The position numbers and the translations under genes are program-made. DNA of 22,207 nucleotides from an uncultured Sutterella sp. (GTDB taxonomy: Bacteria; Pseudomonadota; Gammaproteobacteria; Burkholderiales; Burkholderiaceae_F): assembly GCA_900770335.1 (NCBI GenBank), contig CAAGKD010000082.1, positions 1 through 22,207 of the forward strand, in the 5' to 3' direction. The notes under the pieces were generated by a model, which was not told the origin of the DNA, ran no database searches, and saw only the letters and a program-made list of their open reading frames with translations. Every line of letters starts with the position of its first letter. The first letter of the stretch is position 1. Positions 22,014-22,207 of the stretch are shown in pieces.

Positions 22014-22207
22014 ATGTCGGCTCCCTCACTTGTCGCGAACGGCCTTGCGTCCCTCGGCCGCATCGCGCTCTCTTTCTCCCGGGCGGCCTTCGCCCGCATC
22101 GGCCTGCGCCCGGACCGGGCCGCCCCCGCGGTGAACGCGGGCGTCGCGGCCGCGCTCACGCTCTGCGCGGGAGTCTCGGCGGCGCTCGTCGCCGCGGCGG
22201 GCCCCCC
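22014..22207 (+). CDS. Start of a membrane-anchored protein, cut by window edge
   Basis: The frame from ATG 22014 is open to the end (64 codons). It reads MSAPSLVANGLASLGRI, then an Arg/Ala/Pro-rich stretch and a hydrophobic segment near residues 44-64 (VNAGVAAALTLCAGVSAALVAAAG), which looks like an N-terminal membrane anchor. It is divergent from tyrS with 210 bases between. In other Burkholderiales the gene divergent from tyrS is often an M23-type peptidoglycan endopeptidase with such an anchor, so that is my guess, but no catalytic region is in the window. A -10-like TAAAAT lies at 21952-21957. Confidence 0.5.
   Translation, partial: MSAPSLVANGLASLGRIALSFSRAAFARIGLRPDRAAPAVNAGVAAALTLCAGVSAALVAAAGP

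Noticed and set aside
1..22207. tRNA or rRNA genes, CRISPR arrays, or prophage attachment sites
   Set aside because: I looked by eye for clover-leaf arms with TTCGA loops and for regular repeats and found none I could support; a dedicated scan would settle this.

Overview
The window is high-GC DNA (mostly G or C at third codon positions) with compact bacterial gene spacing. It looks like a betaproteobacterium, possibly a Sutterellaceae-type gut member of the Burkholderiales. The reasons are the gene order tyrS-dtd and glyA-nrdR-ribD-ribE, the block ribH-nusB ... thiL-pgpA-pncC, and an anaerobic Dcu-type C4-dicarboxylate carrier. The taxonomic placement is inference.

Layout. 1-1493: an IS5-type transposase of visibly lower GC, followed by a 200-base non-coding stretch holding an isolated inverted repeat. 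1494-4703 (minus): lysR, thiL, pgpA, pncC. 4704-5035: a divergent control region with an orphan promoter-terminator pair and two palindromes. 5036-6337 (plus): Dcu carrier. 6338-6739: non-coding, bounded by two strong terminators. 6740-7982 (minus): ribH and nusB. 7983-8355: divergent region with a GC-rich structured ribH leader and a clear Pho-box promoter. 8356-10104 (plus): secreted PhoA-type alkaline phosphatase. 10255-12823 (plus): a secreted DUF3299-like protein, an ABC ATPase and an FtsX-type permease with histidine-rich loops, probably a metal-linked system. 12824-13098: a densely hairpinned non-coding region. 13099-14137 (plus): a type IV prepilin-like protein whose C-terminal half lies in a different reading frame. 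14252-15343 (minus): Old Yellow Enzyme. 15538-21803 (minus): tyrS, dtd, a PEBP protein, glyA, nrdR, ribD and ribE, with 4-base ATGA overlaps at tyrS/dtd and nrdR/ribD. 22014-22207 (plus): the start of a gene cut by the window edge.

How the genes work together. RibD, RibE and RibH are three of the riboflavin enzymes. In many Proteobacteria they sit together with nrdR, ribBA, nusB, thiL, pgpA and pncC. Here that conserved string is split by a phosphatase/ABC/pilin/OYE block between ribE and ribH, and by lysR-dcu between nusB and thiL. No ribBA is in the window.

The most interesting signals are the frame-split prepilin with a carbohydrate-binding-like C-terminus, the hairpin array in front of it, four in-phase 11-bp Pho repeats before the phosphatase, the DUF3299-ABC-His-rich permease trio with a C10 tract ahead of it, and a candidate short transcript between lysR and dcu.
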